Shown piece after piece: positions 48,904 to 58,102 of a stretch of 64,000 nt of DNA. This DNA is from Betaproteobacteria bacterium (GTDB lineage Bacteria; Pseudomonadota; Gammaproteobacteria; Burkholderiales; Ga0077523): NCBI GenBank assembly GCA_016713305.1, contig JADJPK010000007.1, positions 124,001-188,000 of the forward strand, given 5' to 3'. Positions within the stretch are counted from its first letter, which is position 1, and each line of letters starts with the position of its first letter. Position numbers and translations under genes: made by a program. Below the pieces are notes generated by a model. The model did not search any database. It saw only the letters and a program-made list of their open reading frames with translations, and was not told the DNA's origin.

Positions 48904-49992
48904 ATGAAACGCATCGCCGTCAAACCGACCTGGATCCTCGAGGATGAAACCGGCCAGCGCGTGGGGCCGGAGGTTTTCGCCCTGCTCGCCGCCATCAACG
49001 GCAGCCGCAAGCTGACCGAGGCGGCCGAAGCGGTGGGCGTGTCCTATCGCCACGCCTGGGGCCTGGTGGAGACCTGGGGCGAATTCTTCGGCCAGCCGCT
49101 CGTGCGCTTCGAGCGGGGAAAGGGGACGTCGCTGACGCCGCTGGGCGAGAAGATCCTCTGGGCCGAGCAGAGGGCCATTGCCCGCATGGGGCTGCAGCTG
49201 GAATCCCTCGCCTCGGAAATCAATCTCGAGATCAACCAGCTCCTGGACTCGGCCCTGGCGACGGTCCGCATCCATGCGAGCCACGGATTCGCCGTGGCGC
49301 GCGTCCCGGCCCTGCTGCAGGACCATCCCCGCATCCGTCTGGATCTGCGCTATCTGGGAACCCTGGAATCGCTGGCATCGCTTGTCCGGGGAGCGTGCGA
49401 TCTCGCGGGATTCCACGTTCCGGTGGGCGAACTGGGTGCCTCCGCCGCGCGTCAGTACCTGCGCTGGCTGCGCCCGGAGGAACACCGCATCGTGCATCTG
49501 GTCACGCGCACCCAGGGACTGTTCCTCGCAGCGGGAAACCCCAGGAATATTCGCGGGCTGGACGACCTGACCCGGCCCAATGTGCAGTTCGTCAACCGGC
49601 AGAAGGGGTCTGGAACGCGGCTGCTGTTCGACCAGCTGCTCGCCGCGGCCGGGATCGAAGGCGACCAGATCCGCGGCTACCGGACGGAGGAGTTCACCCA
49701 CGCGGCCGTGGCGGCGTACGTGGGGAGCGGCATCGCCGACGCCGGCTTCGGTGTCCAGCCGGCCGCCCACAACCTGCGCCTGGATTTCGTGCCCATTGCC
49801 CGCGAGCACTACTTCTTCGCCGTGGCACTCACCACGCTGGAGCGCCCCGAGATCCAGGAATTCCTGTCCCTGCTCAAGGGCGAAACGTTTCAGCAGATGG
49901 TCCGGGAGCTGCCGGGGTACGAAGCGCCCAAGGCAGGCGAGGTGTCCACGCTCGGCGAGGCGTTCCGGGAGGGGAGAAAGGCGAAAAGATAG
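48904..49992 (+). CDS. ModE-type HTH fused to a periplasmic-binding-like domain
   Basis: A 362-residue one-component regulator. Residues 1-110 are a ModE/LysR-like winged helix (L-A-A-I-N-G-S-R-K-L-T-E-A-A-E-A-V-G-V-S-Y-R-H-A-W). Residues about 115-345 look like a PBP_like ligand-binding domain (V-R-I-H-A-S-H-G, N-R-Q-K-G-S-G-T-R-L-L-F-D-Q-L-L, G-S-G-I-A-D-A-G-F-G-V). There is no signal peptide, so it acts in the cytoplasm. Position between the fds operon and modBC suggests it senses molybdate, tungstate or the cofactor and controls one or both. Ligand is inferred, not shown. Confidence 0.85.
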   Translation: MKRIAVKPTWILEDETGQRVGPEVFALLAAINGSRKLTEAAEAVGVSYRHAWGLVETWGEFFGQPLVRFERGKGTSLTPLGEKILWAEQRAIARMGLQLESLASEINLEINQLLDSALATVRIHASHGFAVARVPALLQDHPRIRLDLRYLGTLESLASLVRGACDLAGFHVPVGELGASAARQYLRWLRPEEHRIVHLVTRTQGLFLAAGNPRNIRGLDDLTRPNVQFVNRQKGSGTRLLFDQLLAAAGIEGDQIRGYRTEEFTHAAVAAYVGSGIADAGFGVQPAAHNLRLDFVPIAREHYFFAVALTTLERPEIQEFLSLLKGETFQQMVRELPGYEAPKAGEVSTLGEAFREGRKAKR

Positions 49993-50000
49993 GGCAGGAT

Positions 50001-50275
50001 CCGAGAGGCGCGAAGGCGGCTCTCTCCTTCAGGGGAGGAGCGGAGGTGGGGGTGGGTCTTCCGAGAGGCGCGAAGCGCAAGTACCTCTCCTCCCCTTCAG
50101 GCCGGGGCCCCCGGAAAGTCGGAGGCTTTTCGGGGTGGAGTGGAGGAGCGGAGGTGGGGGTGGGCATTCCGAGAGGCGCGAAGCGCGAAACTCTCCTCCC
50201 TTCAGGGGAGGAGCGGAGGTGGGGGTGGGGTTCCGAGAGGCGCGAAGCGCAAGTACCTCTCCTCCCCTTCTGGCC
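50001..50275. repeat. tandem GC-rich repeat units with palindromic core
   Basis: The unit core CCGAGAGGCGCGAAG occurs at 50001, 50061, 50169 and 50233. Between copies lie a GGAGGAGCGGAGGTGGGGGTGGG-like stretch (three copies) and the hairpin CTCCTCCC-TTCA-GGGGAGGAG. Unit spacing is 60, 108 and 64 bp, the 108-bp unit having an extra insert at about 50101-50142. This is noncoding interspersed-type repeat DNA between the ModE fusion gene and modB. Confidence 0.8.
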
Positions 50276-50330
50276 GTTGCGCAAGGCCCGATTCCATTTG
50301 ACGCTCCGGGCGAATGCCATTAGCCTCGTC

Positions 50331-50354
50331 CGCTATATAAATCGGGATATGACG
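50331..50354 (+). promoter_or_regulatory. ModE-type dyad before modB
   Basis: CGCTAT-N12-ATGACG, 24 bp, the size and pattern of a ModE operator, with two mismatches between arms. TATATA (50334-50339) within the left arm could serve as a -10 element. The right arm covers the first ATG (50349) of modB, which favours translation from ATG 50358 and repression by ModE. Confidence 0.55.
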
Positions 50355-51047
50355 TCAATGTGGGAGACAGGGGCGGGGCTTTCGGCCGCCGCGTGGACGC
50401 CGCTTGCGCTCTCGCTCAAGGTCGCCGGCTGGGCCACGGCACTGGTCCTGATCGCGGGCGTGGCGGTGGCCTGGCTGGTCGCGCGAGGGCGGTTCTGGGG
50501 CCGCGAGGTGTTCGATGCGCTCATGACGCTGCCCATGGTCATGCCACCCACGGTCCTGGGCTATTACCTCATCGTCCTGCTGGGGCGCCGGGGCTGGATC
50601 GGGCGCTGGCTTCATGAACAGTTCGACCTGGTCCTGATGTTCACCTGGCAAGGCGCGGTCATCGCCGCCGCCGTCGTCGCGTTCCCGCTGGTCTACAAGG
50701 CCGCCCGCGCCGCTTTCGAGGAAGTCCCCCGTCAGGCCGAGAACGCGGCCCGCGTGTTGGGCGCAACGGAGTGGGACGTCTTCGTCCGGGTGACGCTTCC
50801 CCTCGCGTGGCGGGGCATCCTCGCCGGAACCATGCTGGCGTTCGCCCGGGCACTTGGGGAATTCGGCGCCACCCTCATGGTGGCCGGGAGCATCCCCGGC
50901 AAGACCCAGACGCTGTCCATCGCGGTCTACGAGGCCGTGCAGGCCGGGCAGGACGATCAGGCGAACTTCCTCGTGGCCATCACCTCGCTCGTGTGCATCC
51001 TCGTGCTGGTGGGGTCCGGCCGTCTTCTGCGGGTGCGTACCGCTTGA
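50349..51047 (+). CDS. modB: ModB, molybdate ABC transporter permease
   Basis: A 232-residue permease with about five to six helices, the D-A-L-M-T-L-P-M-V-M-P-P-T-V-L-G-Y-Y segment, and the inner-membrane loop A-L-G-E-F-G-A-T-L-M-V-A-G-S-I-P-G-K-T-Q-T-L typical of ModB. It imports molybdate (or tungstate). Start is ATG 50349 or 50358. No modA lies next to it. Its stop overlaps the modC start (TTGA). Confidence 0.92.
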   Translation: MTSMWETGAGLSAAAWTPLALSLKVAGWATALVLIAGVAVAWLVARGRFWGREVFDALMTLPMVMPPTVLGYYLIVLLGRRGWIGRWLHEQFDLVLMFTWQGAVIAAAVVAFPLVYKAARAAFEEVPRQAENAARVLGATEWDVFVRVTLPLAWRGILAGTMLAFARALGEFGATLMVAGSIPGKTQTLSIAVYEAVQAGQDDQANFLVAITSLVCILVLVGSGRLLRVRTA

Positions 51048-52201
51048 AGCTGGAAATCTCGATCCGCCGGCAGTTTTCCTCCAACGGCCACCGCTTCGAG
51101 CTCGATGCGCAAGTGAGCTGCGAGCACGACGTCACGGTCATCTTCGGCCCGTCGGGCTCCGGCAAGAGCGTCACGCTGCAGGCCGTTGCCGGCCTGATGC
51201 GCCCGGACTCCGGCTTCATCCACCTGGGTGACCGGGCATTGTTCGACTCGGCCACGGGAGTCGACGTCCCCACGCGCGAACGCCGCGTGGCCTATGTCTT
51301 CCAGGACTATGCGCTGTTTCCCCACCTGAGCGTCGAGCGCAACGTGGCGTTTCCGCTCAGCCGCTGGTGGCAGTGGGGGCTGCCGGCTGGAGTGCGGGAC
51401 CGCGTCCGCCGCATGCTGGACACCTTCGAGATCGGACATCTCGCGCAGGCGTATCCGGGGCAATTGTCCGGGGGCCAGCGGCAACGGGTGGCGCTCGCAA
51501 GGGCGCTGGTAGGCGAACCGGAAATACTGCTTCTGGACGAACCGTTCAGCGCGCTGGACCCGCTGTTGCGCGAACGCATGCGACACGAACTGCTCCGCCT
51601 GAGGGAGCGATTCCACGTTCCCATGGTCGTCATCACCCACGATCCGGACGATGTCGCCGGCCTGGCCGACGAGGTCATCGTCTTCCGTGAAGGCCGCGTC
51701 GCCGCGACCGGCGATGCGCACGAGTTGCTGTCGCACGTGGAATCCGGTCCGCAGGTGCGCCGCGCCATGCGGAGGTTTCTCGCTCAAGCCGTGGAAGTGG
51801 AAAAAATATCAGGTGACGTCCCGTGTTGCGGCCACCGCGCGACCGGAAATCCGTCACCTCTGACTACCCGGCATTCTCGCAATTCCCGTTCGTGGACGGG
51901 AAAATTGCCGGTGGGGCGCTTGTCAGTCACATCTCCTTGCACCATATTGGCTTCAGATCCGACGCTGTCGAAGCGGTGCTCGCGTGCGTGCGCGTGCGGC
52001 TGCCGGGTACGGAAGCGCCGGACCCACTACAAGGAGAACGTCGAATGCCCAGGGAAGGGATGTGCGTCCTGGACGCCTCCGGGCGTCTGCACGACGCCAA
52101 CGACTCGCTGGCCGAACTGTTGCAAGCGGCCCGTGCCGATCTGGTCGGCAAGTGCCTTCTCGACCTTCTTCCGTCCGCCGGCGAACGTGTGCGGGCGATG
52201 A
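51044..52201 (+). CDS. modC: ModC, molybdate ABC transporter ATP-binding protein (3' end uncertain)
   Basis: ATPase with Walker A G-P-S-G-S-G-K-S, signature L-S-G-G-Q-R-Q-R-V-A-L-A-R-A-L and Walker B E-I-L-L-L-D-E-P-F-S-A-L-D. It starts at TTG 51044, inside the modB stop. Family resemblance ends near 51825 (about 260 residues); the open frame runs on to 52201, 157 bp into the next gene, and its tail looks noncoding. A lost stop through a frame error near 51815-51860 is likely, and another frame ends at 51863. The C-terminal molybdate-binding (TOBE/MOP) domain of classical ModC is not seen. Confidence 0.85.
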   Translation: MKLEISIRRQFSSNGHRFELDAQVSCEHDVTVIFGPSGSGKSVTLQAVAGLMRPDSGFIHLGDRALFDSATGVDVPTRERRVAYVFQDYALFPHLSVERNVAFPLSRWWQWGLPAGVRDRVRRMLDTFEIGHLAQAYPGQLSGGQRQRVALARALVGEPEILLLDEPFSALDPLLRERMRHELLRLRERFHVPMVVITHDPDDVAGLADEVIVFREGRVAATGDAHELLSHVESGPQVRRAMRRFLAQAVEVEKISGDVPCCGHRATGNPSPLTTRHSRNSRSWTGKLPVGRLSVTSPCTILASDPTLSKRCSRACACGCRVRKRRTHYKENVECPGKGCASWTPPGVCTTPTTRWPNCCKRPVPIWSASAFSTFFRPPANVCGR

Positions 52202-54631
52202 TGGCGGCCCTGGGCTCCGGCGCAACCCGGTCCGTCGACGTCACGTTTGGAGGCACGGGCGCCGCGGCGCGTGACGTGCGGGTGACGCTCGCCCGCCTGT
52301 CGGGCGATTCGTTCTGCGCGACGTTCCGGGATCTGCCGATCTCTCCCGCCGACCTGGCCAGCGTGAAGGACTCCGAGGCGAAATTCTCGGCCGCCTTCCA
52401 GGGAAGCGTGGATCCCATGGTCATCGTGCGGACCGAGGATGGTCTGATCCTCGACGTCAATCTGGCCTTCGAACAGTTGTTCGGCTATACGCGGGAAGAC
52501 GCCATCGGCCGCCGCGTGCCCGAACTCGGCTTGTCGGTGGATCCGCATTTCAGGCAGCGGGTTGTGGAGGCACTGCGGTCCGGCGGACGGATGCGCGACG
52601 AGCCTTGGACGCTGCGAACCAAGTCGGGAGAAGTGCGGGAGGCATTGCACAGCGCATTCCTGATCTCGCGCGAAGGCGAGATGCGGCACGTGGCGGTGAT
52701 CCGCGACGTGACCGAACAGCGGGCGCGGGAGCGCGAGTTGCGCGAATCCGAGGCCAAGTTCTCGGCGGCGTTCCACGCAAGCGTCGAGGCCATGGTCATT
52801 TCCATGCTCGACGACGGCCGCATCGTGGATGTGAACGAAGCGTACGTCCGCCTGACCGGCTATTCCCGCGAGGAGCTCATCGGCAGGACGACCCTGGAGA
52901 TGGGGATCGTTGCCGATCCGGAGGGTCGCGCGTCCCGCGCAAACATGATGCGAGCCGAGGGGGCGGTGCGCGACGTGCCGTCACCCACGCGACGGCGCGA
53001 CGGCGAAATCCGCGAATGCCTTCAGACGAGCTTCGGCATCGAGATCCGCGGCGAGCCCGGATGGGTGTCGGTACTGCGTGACGTCACGGACATCCGCCGT
53101 GCGGAGCGTGCATTGCGGCAATCCGAAGCCAGGTTTCACGCAGTATTCCGCGGCAGCCCCGATCCGATCGTGATCAGCCACATGGACGACGGCGTAGTGG
53201 TCGATGTCAATCCCGCGCACGAGGTGCTGACGGGGTATTCGCGCGAGGAGATCGTCGGGCGCAGCGTCATGGACCTGGACATCGTCGATCTGCCGAAGCG
53301 CTCCGCGCTCGTGCAAGAGGTGCGCCGCCATGGCTTCGTCAAGGAATGGGAGTACACCAACAGGCACCGCTCGGGCGAAGTGAGGTTGTGCCTTCAGTCG
53401 AGTTTCCGACTGGATATCGGTGACGACGACTGCATGGTGTCGATCGTGCGCGACGTCACCGAGCTGCGCCGTATCGAGGCCGCGGTCCGGACGAGCGAGG
53501 AACGCCTGCGGCAAGCGGTGCGGGCATCCGCGATCGGCATCTTCGATCACGACCATCGCGCGGACACGATCTACTGGTCGCCGGAACAGCGGGCGATCTA
53601 CGGATTCACGGCCGACGAGCCTGTCGATATTCCCCGCTTTCTGTCAAGCGTTCATCCCGCCGACCTCGACCGCATCGGAGCCGACGTGCGCCGGGCCCAC
53701 GATCCGTCGGGCGACGGACTCTTCGACGTCGAGAAACGTATCGTCCGGCGCGACGGAGCCATACGGTGGATCGCCACCCGTTCGCAGACCTTCTTCGAGG
53801 GGCAGGGAGAGGCGAGGCGGCCTGTCAGGACCGTGGGCGCGGTGCTCGACGTCACGGAGCGAAAGCATATCGACGAGGAACTGCGACGCCTCAATGAGGA
53901 ACTGGAAACCCGTGTGGCAGAGCGCACCGCCGAACTGGAACGCGCCAACCGGGACCTCGGAATCGTTCAGCTACTCCATTTCGCACGATCTGCGTGCGCC
54001 GTTGCGGCATGGTGGGTTACATCGACATGTTCGAACGCGACCTGCCGTGCCGCTGGACGACACGTCCAAGCGCCGTCTGGACGTGATCTCCGATGCCGCG
54101 CGCCGGATGGGGACCATGATCGACAGTCTGCTGGCCTTCGCCAGGATCGGGCGGGCCGCGATGCAGTTCTCGGCCGTGGACGTGAATGCCGTCGTGGGGG
54201 ATGTCCGGATGGAACTCAGGCCGGACACGGACAACCGCCAGATCGAGTGGGAGGTTGCGGAACTCCCGACCATCACGGCGGACCGGACCCTGCTCAAGAT
54301 GGTGTTCTCCAACCTCGTGTCGAATGCCATCAAGTTCACGGCAGAGCGTGCGCCGGCCCGCATCGGCATCGGCGCTCACCGCGCGGATTCCGGGTGGGTC
54401 TTCTTCGTGAGCGACAACGGCGCGGGGTTCGACATGCGCTACGCGGACAAGCTCTTCGGGGTCTTTCAACGGCTGCATAGCGCCGACGAGTTTCCCGGCA
54501 CCGGCATCGGACTCGCGAACTGCCGCCGCATCGTCGAGCGTCACGGCGGACGCATCTGGGCCGAAAGCGAACCCGGCGTAGGAACTCGCATTCTGTTCCT
54601 TGTTCCCGATCTCCCTCAACGAGCAGGCTGA
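52045..54631 (+). CDS. multi-PAS sensor histidine kinase (three frameshifts)
   Basis: A soluble sensor kinase of about 860 residues with five PAS/PAC regions (about 1-95, 107-230, 240-355, 360-480, 490-615), a coiled coil, a dimerisation domain with S-I-S-H-D-L-R-A-P, and an ATPase domain with N-A-I-K-F-T, D-N-G-A-G-F-D and G-T-G-I-G-L-A. ATG 52045 has AAGGAGA upstream. Frame changes at about 53959 (one G too many), 54012 (one G too many) and 54050 (one C missing) lie within the conserved core; corrected, the protein is whole. It is coupled to a response regulator 2 bp downstream. The PAS ligands are unknown. Confidence 0.88.
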
Positions 54632-54633
54632 CC

Positions 54634-55080
54634 ATGCAACCGAAGCGAATCCTTCTGGCCGAAGACGATCCCAACGATCGCGAGCTGACGGTCACGGCGT
54701 TGCAGGAGTATCGGCTTTCCAACGAACTCATTGCAGTGAAGGACGGCGCGGAAGCCCTGGACTATCTTCTGCGGCGCGGTCAATACGCCGGCCTGCCGCC
54801 GGGCAATCCGGCCGTGGCCCTGGTGGACCTGAAGATGCCCCGCATGGGGGGCTTGGAAGTCCTGCGCGAGATCCGGGCGACGCCTTCATTGCGGATGCTT
54901 CCCGTCGTCATCCTCACTTCGTCGAAGGAAGAGGCGGACGTCGCCGACAGCTACGGCCTCGGCGCCAACGCCTATGTCGTGAAGCCCGTCGACTTCCACG
55001 ACTTCGTCGACGCCATCAAGACGGCCGGGCTGTTCTGGGCCGTCCTCAACGAGCCGCCGCCCGGAACAGTCGCCCCCTGA
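54634..55080 (+). CDS. single-domain response regulator
   Basis: A 148-residue CheY/Rcp1-like receiver with no output domain. Asp11/Asp12 and phospho-acceptor Asp65 (A-L-V-D-L-K-M-P) are present, and K-P-V-D closes the fold. It follows the PAS kinase by 2 bp and is the likely target of it. It may relay to the GGDEF-EAL protein downstream, which also has a receiver. Confidence 0.92.
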   Translation: MQPKRILLAEDDPNDRELTVTALQEYRLSNELIAVKDGAEALDYLLRRGQYAGLPPGNPAVALVDLKMPRMGGLEVLREIRATPSLRMLPVVILTSSKEEADVADSYGLGANAYVVKPVDFHDFVDAIKTAGLFWAVLNEPPPGTVAP

Positions 55081-55087
55081 GCCCGCG

Positions 55088-57570
55088 ATGCAAGCACCAG
55101 CACTGCCCCGCTTGCGGGTCCTGCATCTCGAGGACGATCCCTGGACTGCGACATCGTGCGCGACCGGCTGCGCCAGGAAGGCATCGAATGCGACGTGCAG
55201 TGCGTCGCGGGCAGGAGCGAGTACTCGGCGGCCCTCGAGGCTTTCGCCCCCGATCTGATCCTGTCCGATCACGCGCTGCCCGGGTTCGACGGTGTGTCGG
55301 CTCTGCGGATGGCCAGGTCGCTGCGGCCGGCCGTGCCGTTCATCTTCGTCTCCGGCGCCATTCTCGAGGACGAGGCGATCGAGATGCTCAAGCAGGGGGC
55401 CACCGACTACGTTCTCAAGAACCATCTGGGCCGGCTCTGTCCCGCCGTGCGCCGGGCGTTGCAAGCGGCGCGGGAACAGGACGAACGCCAGCGCGCTCTG
55501 CGCCGCGCTGCGAGACAGCGAGCGGCTGCTGAGGCAGATCATCGATCTGGTCCCGCACTTCATCTTCGCCAAGGATACGCAGGGCCGTTTCCTGCTGGCC
55601 AACCAGGCGGTCGCCGACGCCTACGGGGCGACCGTGACCGAACTGCTGGGCCGGTCGGATGCGGATTTCCGGCGGCCGGAGGCCGAGACCGCGCGCAGTC
55701 TCGCGGAGGACCGCGCGGTCATGGAAGTGGGGTGCGGCAAGTCGGTTGTCGAAGAAACGGTCACCGGCGTGGGCGGACTCGCCCGCATCGTGCAGACGAC
55801 CCGCATTCCGTTCGCCGTGCCGGGCAAGGCCGAGCGCGCAGTCCTGGGCGTGTCCAGCGACATCACGGAACTGCGCTTGGCCGCGACCGCGTTCCAGTCG
55901 CACGAAGGCATTTTCATTACCGATGCCGACGGCGTGATCCAACGCGTGAACCGCGCGTTCCTGGACATCACCGGGCTGTCCGCGGATCGGGCGCTGGGCA
56001 TGCGGGCCACCGAACTGTTCGTGAACGGAGAGGGGTCCTCTCCGAGCCAGTGGTCCGCTTTCGTGATCAGCGGCAGCACGTACTGGCAGGGAGAGGCCCA
56101 GGCGAGACGCGTCTCCGGCGACGTGTATCCCATCTGGGAAACGATCACCGCCGTCCGGCGCGACGACGGCGCGGTGACGCACTACGTCTGCCATTTCCAG
56201 GACATCAGCGAACGCAAGCAGATCCAGGAGCGCATCGAGTACCTCGCCTTCCACGATTCGCTTACCCATCTGCCCAACCGCTCGCTGCTCATGGATCGCT
56301 TGCAGCAGGCCATCGCGCGCAATCGCCGGCGCGGGCTTTCGGGCGCGCTGCTCTATCTGGATCTGGACCACTTCAAGAACATCAACGATTCGCTCGGGCA
56401 TCCAACCGGCGATCTGCTCCTGTGCGACGTCGCCCGCTGCCTTCTCGCCCAGGTGCGGAGCGAGGACACGGTGGCGCGGCTGGGAGGCGACGAGTTCGTG
56501 GTGCTCCTGCCTCAGCTCGAAGGGGCGCGCGACGCGGTCGCACGCGAGGCGCGTGCCATCGCCCAGAAGATCCGCGAGGCGCTGTCCGGGGACTTCATCA
56601 TCGCCGGCGACCGGCTTCGGGCCAGTGCGAGCATCGGTGTGATTCTCTTCCCCGAGGGCGAGGAGACTGCCGACGACATCCTGCGTCACGCGGACATCGC
56701 GATGTACCAGGCGAAGGCGGCGGGCCGGAACACGGTGCGATTCTTCTCGCCGGAAATGCAGGCAGCGGTCAGCGAGCGGCTGCTGCTGGAAGGTCAGCTT
56801 CGCGATGCGGTCGTCCGTCAGGAGTTCATCGCCTATTTCCAGCCGCAGATCGAGCTGGCCACCGGCCGGCTGTTCGGAGTGGAAAGCCTGCTGCGCTGGC
56901 AGCATCCGGCCCACAGTCTGCAGCCCCCGTCGTCGTTCATCCCCCTTCTCGAGGACACCGGCCTCATCCTGCCGGTGGGCCAGTGGCTGCTGCGGCACGT
57001 GTGCGAGACGCTGGGCGCACTGAAGGCCAAGGGTCACCATGTGCGGGCGGCGGTGAACGTGAGCCCGCGCCAGTTCTACCAGGCGGATTTCGCCGACCGT
57101 ATCCGCGATGTGCTGGAGGAAACGGGCACGTCCCCGGAGACCCTCGAACTGGAGATCACCGAGAGCGCGGTCATCGACGACATCGACCACACCATCGGCA
57201 TCATGCGGCGTTTGAAGGACCAGGGAGTCCGCTTCTCCCTGGACGACTTCGGCACCGGATACTCGTCCCTGAGCTATCTCAAGCGGCTGCCGCTCGACAC
57301 GCTGAAGATCGACCGTGCGTTCGTTCGAGATTGCACGACCGATGCCAACGACGCCGCGATCGTGCGGGCGATCCTCGCCATGGCGTCGAGCCTGGGGCTC
57401 GAAGTGGTGGCAGAGGGTGTGGAGACGGGGCCCCAGCTGGAATTCCTGCGGTCGCTGGGCTGTGCCTCGTACCAGGGGTATCTGTTCAGTCCGCCGGTGC
57501 CGCTGGACAGGCCGGCCGCACTGCTCGACGATCGCGCAGGCTCCGGCCGCCAGAGCAAAGTCCGGATCAA
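55088..57570 (+). CDS. receiver-PAS-GGDEF-EAL cyclic-di-GMP protein (two frameshifts, end uncertain)
   Basis: Composite protein of about 825 residues. A receiver (L-I-L-S-D-H-A-L-P-G-F-D) is followed by two PAS domains, a GGDEF domain with intact G-G-D-E-F (diguanylate cyclase), and an EAL domain with E-S-L-L-R-W in place of E-A-L, plus N-V-S-P-R-Q-F, E-I-T-E-S, D-D-F-G-T-G-Y-S-S and E-G-V-E-T (c-di-GMP phosphodiesterase). The frame changes at about 55139-55141 (one C missing) and 55500-55505. The EAL domain ends near 57540, but the frame continues open to 58288 over the opposite-strand ModE-type gene; no stop lies near the expected end in any frame, so 57570 is an estimate. Confidence 0.85.
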
Positions 57571-57676
57571 CGTGCGCGGCCTCGGCCGGGGCCCGGTTTC
57601 CACTTCGCCACCCGCGCGGCCCTCGCGTGTTCCGGCGGAAGTGCGATCCGTGTGCACGGATTGCACATCTTCCTGC

Positions 57677-58090
57677 TCATGGCGGCGTGGCCGCTTCCTC
57701 CCCCCGATCCGGTTTGGTCGCAGGCTCCACGCCGGCCATGAGCGACGCAAAGGCCTCGACCTCGGCTTCCACCGACTGCAGCGCCTTGCTCTCGAGTTCG
57801 CGGAACCGGCCGAGAATGTCGCGCCCCAGGTCCGTGAGCATGGCGCCGCCGCCGCCATCGCCCCCGACCTTGCAGTCGATGAGCGGCGACGGGAACATCA
57901 TGTTCAGCTCCTCCACCAGGTTCCATGCACGGCGGTAAGGCATGTCGATGCGTCGCGCCGCCGCGGTGATGGAGCCGGTGGCGGCGATGGCCTCCAGCAG
58001 CGCGGCCTTGCCAGGGCCGAACGCAAGCGCGTGACGAAAGCTGATCTGGACCGTGCATGGCCGCGGCGTTGCGGGAACTGGAGTTGGCAC
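57677..58090 (-). CDS. ModE-type winged-helix regulator
   Basis: A 137-residue ModE N-terminal-type protein: F-G-P-G-K-A-A-L-L-E-A-I-A-A-T-G-S-I-T-A-A-A-R-R-I-D-M-P-Y-R-R-A-W, then V-G-G-D-G-G-G-G-A-M-L-T-D-L-G. No MOP domain. GTG start at 58090, 12 bp after the upstream gene's stop, so it is the last gene of the minus-strand TonB/binding-protein/di-haem locus. It may bind the ModE-type dyads at 60.9 and 63.1 kb. Confidence 0.87.
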   Translation of the reverse strand: MPTPVPATPRPCTVQISFRHALAFGPGKAALLEAIAATGSITAAARRIDMPYRRAWNLVEELNMMFPSPLIDCKVGGDGGGGAMLTDLGRDILGRFRELESKALQSVEAEVEAFASLMAGVEPATKPDRGEEAATPP

Positions 58091-58102
58091 GGTGACGTGG
58101 CA

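Noticed and set aside
50001..50275. Possible CRISPR array
   Set aside because: Repeat spacing is uneven (60, 108, 64 bp), the spaces are themselves repeated, and no cas gene is present.
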